14,913 nucleotides of DNA from an uncultured Flavobacteriales bacterium (GTDB lineage: Bacteria; Bacteroidota; Bacteroidia; Flavobacteriales; Crocinitomicaceae), in the NCBI GenBank assembly GCA_946479125.1, contig CAMLET010000016.1:1-14913 (forward strand), written 5' to 3'. The stretch's first letter is position 1. Every line of letters starts with the position of its first letter. The translations under genes were made by a program, and so were the position numbers. Below are positions 13,539 to 14,913 of this stretch, piece after piece. A model generated the notes under the pieces. The model worked only from the letters and a program-made list of their open reading frames with translations. It did no database searches and was not told where the DNA came from.

Positions 13539-14564
13539 ATGAAAAAGATTCAATCACTATCCCACTATATTGACGAGATTGGTAAAATCGAAAATAAATG
13601 GAAAAGAAAATCACCTGGAAACGTTATTTATAGAGGGCAACCAGATTCAAATTGGAATTTGCGACCTGGTATTTACCGAGATTACGAAGCCAGAATACAG
13701 GTTGATGGATGCCCAGAGTGGATGAGGAAAAGACATATCACTAGTATGGAATCCAGCTCTTTATCGAGCTTTATTCAAAAAGGTGTTTTTTTTGAAAGAA
13801 ATAAATCGAATTATTCTAGAATAGAGTGGTATTTTCTTTCCCAACATTATGGACTTAAAACGAGATTATTAGATTGGACTGATTCTTATTTGATAGCATT
13901 GTTTTTCGCTTTGGAAGGTTCTACTGAACTTTCTTCACCGGTGGTTTATTTATTAGATCATGAATGGTTAAATTTTAAGTTCCATTTCATTTCAGGCACA
14001 AAAGGTGGAGAACCGTTTACGTTTTATCGGGATATTCCTGAAGGTTTATTCGGTTCAATTGATGCTGATTTTGAAAAAATTCATTTGGAAATCATGTCAT
14101 ATCTTAATTATGCTTCAAGGAACTATCATCCATTTCCTATTGCTTTCAGACCAATGTACTTTGATGATAGAATGTATAATCAAAAAAGCTATTTTACACT
14201 TCATGGCCATGAAGTTGATTTTTTTAAATTAGTTTTGAATGACCCCAGAAATGCGAGAATATCAAACAAAGCAATAAAAGAATACCTAATACCTTTACTG
14301 CGATTTAATTTGTTCGGTTATGAGAGTATTTCTAAAGAATATGAGCGTGATTTAAAGGAATCAATATCCGTCAATGTCAAAAACGTGGAAACTCGCTTTG
14401 GCTCTATGCAACGACTTGATAAACTTGTGATAGATCCGAAGCAAATCAAGAATATTAGGAAAGAATTAAGAAAGGCAGGTATAGATAATTCCAATATTTA
14501 CCCTGGATACAGTGGATTAGCACGAGATATGAACGAATTGTTTTATTTGAATGGAAAAATATAA
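13539..14564 (+). CDS. FRG domain-containing protein
   Basis: 341 residues. FRG-family landmarks in order: VIYRGQPDSNWNLRPGIYRD (29-48; the F/Y-R-G-Q and L-R-P-x-I-x-R parts), SQHYGLKTRLLDWTDSYLIALFFA (101-124; the Q-H-x-G-x-x-T-R-L-L-D-W-T core), and a C-terminal RMYNQKSYFTLHG (211-223; Q-x-x-x-F-T-x-H-G). The C-terminal third is helical and ends I-x-x-x-L-R-K-A-G-I-D-x-x-x-I-Y-P-G, also usual in this family. FRG proteins are common in phages, genomic islands and predicted defence loci. Their biochemical activity is not established to my knowledge; the conserved Arg, Gln, Asp and His residues suggest an enzymatic pocket. It is second in an operon with a membrane-anchored partner and AT-rich, which suggests acquired cargo. 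Confidence 0.88.
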   Translation: MKKIQSLSHYIDEIGKIENKWKRKSPGNVIYRGQPDSNWNLRPGIYRDYEARIQVDGCPEWMRKRHITSMESSSLSSFIQKGVFFERNKSNYSRIEWYFLSQHYGLKTRLLDWTDSYLIALFFALEGSTELSSPVVYLLDHEWLNFKFHFISGTKGGEPFTFYRDIPEGLFGSIDADFEKIHLEIMSYLNYASRNYHPFPIAFRPMYFDDRMYNQKSYFTLHGHEVDFFKLVLNDPRNARISNKAIKEYLIPLLRFNLFGYESISKEYERDLKESISVNVKNVETRFGSMQRLDKLVIDPKQIKNIRKELRKAGIDNSNIYPGYSGLARDMNELFYLNGKI

Positions 14565-14576
14565 TAAATCAATTTT

Positions 14577-14912
14577 CTATTCCTCCTTCTTCCGCCAAAT
14601 CTCGCACATCACAGCCAAATGATCTGAATAAGCTGTTTTCTGGATTTTGAATTTACTTGCTTGCAGACTTGGTGAATGGAAAATATAGTCTATTCTTCCT
14701 GCAGGGACTTTTCCTGCGTATGTGACACCAATTCCAAAGCACGATTCACGGTAAGAATCTATTAAGTTTTTATTGAATTGATTGTAGACGTAACTCATTG
14801 GTGTATCGTTGAAATCGCCACAGATGATTACCGGATAAGGTGATGTTTCCACGTGTTCTACAACTCGTTTTGCTTGTTCAGCACGAGCCGGATATGCAAT
14901 GGTCAATTTTTC
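14577..14912 (-). CDS. Endonuclease/exonuclease/phosphatase family protein, C-terminal part
   Basis: About 111 C-terminal residues are visible. The frame stays open to the window edge (GAA AAA TTG ...), so the TTG at 14906 is an internal leucine and not a start. Landmarks of the metal-dependent EEP (exonuclease III/DNase I-like) fold: ICGDFNDTP with the catalytic GDFN, then GRIDYIF (D-Y motif), then SDHLAVM with the SDH catalytic histidine. Substrate unknown: DNA, RNA or a phosphoester are all possible in this superfamily. Bacteroidota often carry versions with N-terminal membrane helices, which cannot be checked here. It converges on the FRG gene with a 12-bp gap. Confidence 0.85.
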   Translation of the reverse strand, partial: EKLTIAYPARAEQAKRVVEHVETSPYPVIICGDFNDTPMSYVYNQFNKNLIDSYRESCFGIGVTYAGKVPAGRIDYIFHSPSLQASKFKIQKTAYSDHLAVMCEIWRKKEE

Positions 14913-14913
14913 G

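Noticed and set aside
14904..14906. TTG at 14906 as the start of the EEP-family protein
   Set aside because: The frame remains open to the window edge, and the visible part lacks the N-terminal catalytic half of the fold.

Overview
The window looks like a Bacteroidota chromosome, most probably Flavobacteriales. The support is: promoter-like TAnnTTTG boxes (the -7 element of this phylum) in front of several genes, almost no Shine-Dalgarno signals, lipoprotein and SPI signal peptides typical of the group, moderate-to-low GC, and intergenic spacers filled with long degenerate inverted repeats. Genus cannot be fixed from the sequence alone. No tRNA, rRNA, CRISPR array or transposase gene was seen.

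Layout. 1-443 holds the 3' end of an unrecognised gene. It converges on a minus-strand pair: a DbpA-like DEAD-box RNA helicase (510-1823) and pyrroline-5-carboxylate reductase ProC (1930-2721). ProC has a good Bacteroidota promoter and a terminator-like hairpin. A plus-strand run follows (2830-4407): two tandem paralogous four-helix membrane proteins, then an overlapping small lipoprotein-like gene.

4491-9864 is a potassium block: a short KdpD-type histidine kinase lacking the usual N-terminal sensor module, an overlapping KdpE-type response regulator, a Kup potassium transporter, and an outer-membrane beta-barrel porin. No kdpFABC is present. A 17-bp direct-repeat element (TTTATw-N5-TTTATA, 11-bp period) occurs upstream of both the kinase gene and kup, differing at one position. 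The natural reading is autoregulation of the two-component system plus control of kup by the KdpE-like regulator.

9865-10424 has no convincing gene. It holds a large inverted repeat, a strongly folded segment (closing helix 10092-10100/10275-10283) that could be a structured RNA or a small non-autonomous element, and another inverted repeat. Next come a minus-strand lipocalin-like lipoprotein (10425-10847) and, divergently, a secreted TPR protein and a lipoprotein one base apart (11110-12565).

12685-14564 is a visibly AT-richer two-gene cassette: a membrane-anchored coiled-coil protein with a winged-helix-like C terminus, and an FRG-domain protein. It resembles accessory or defence-type cargo of unknown function. 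The window ends in the C-terminal part of an endonuclease/exonuclease/phosphatase family protein on the minus strand.

The most striking genome-wide feature is a set of intergenic elements made of short repeated words (GTTATGAG, ACACATAG, CGCAGAG). Most are arranged as long imperfect hairpins, and several begin exactly at, or one base after, a stop codon.
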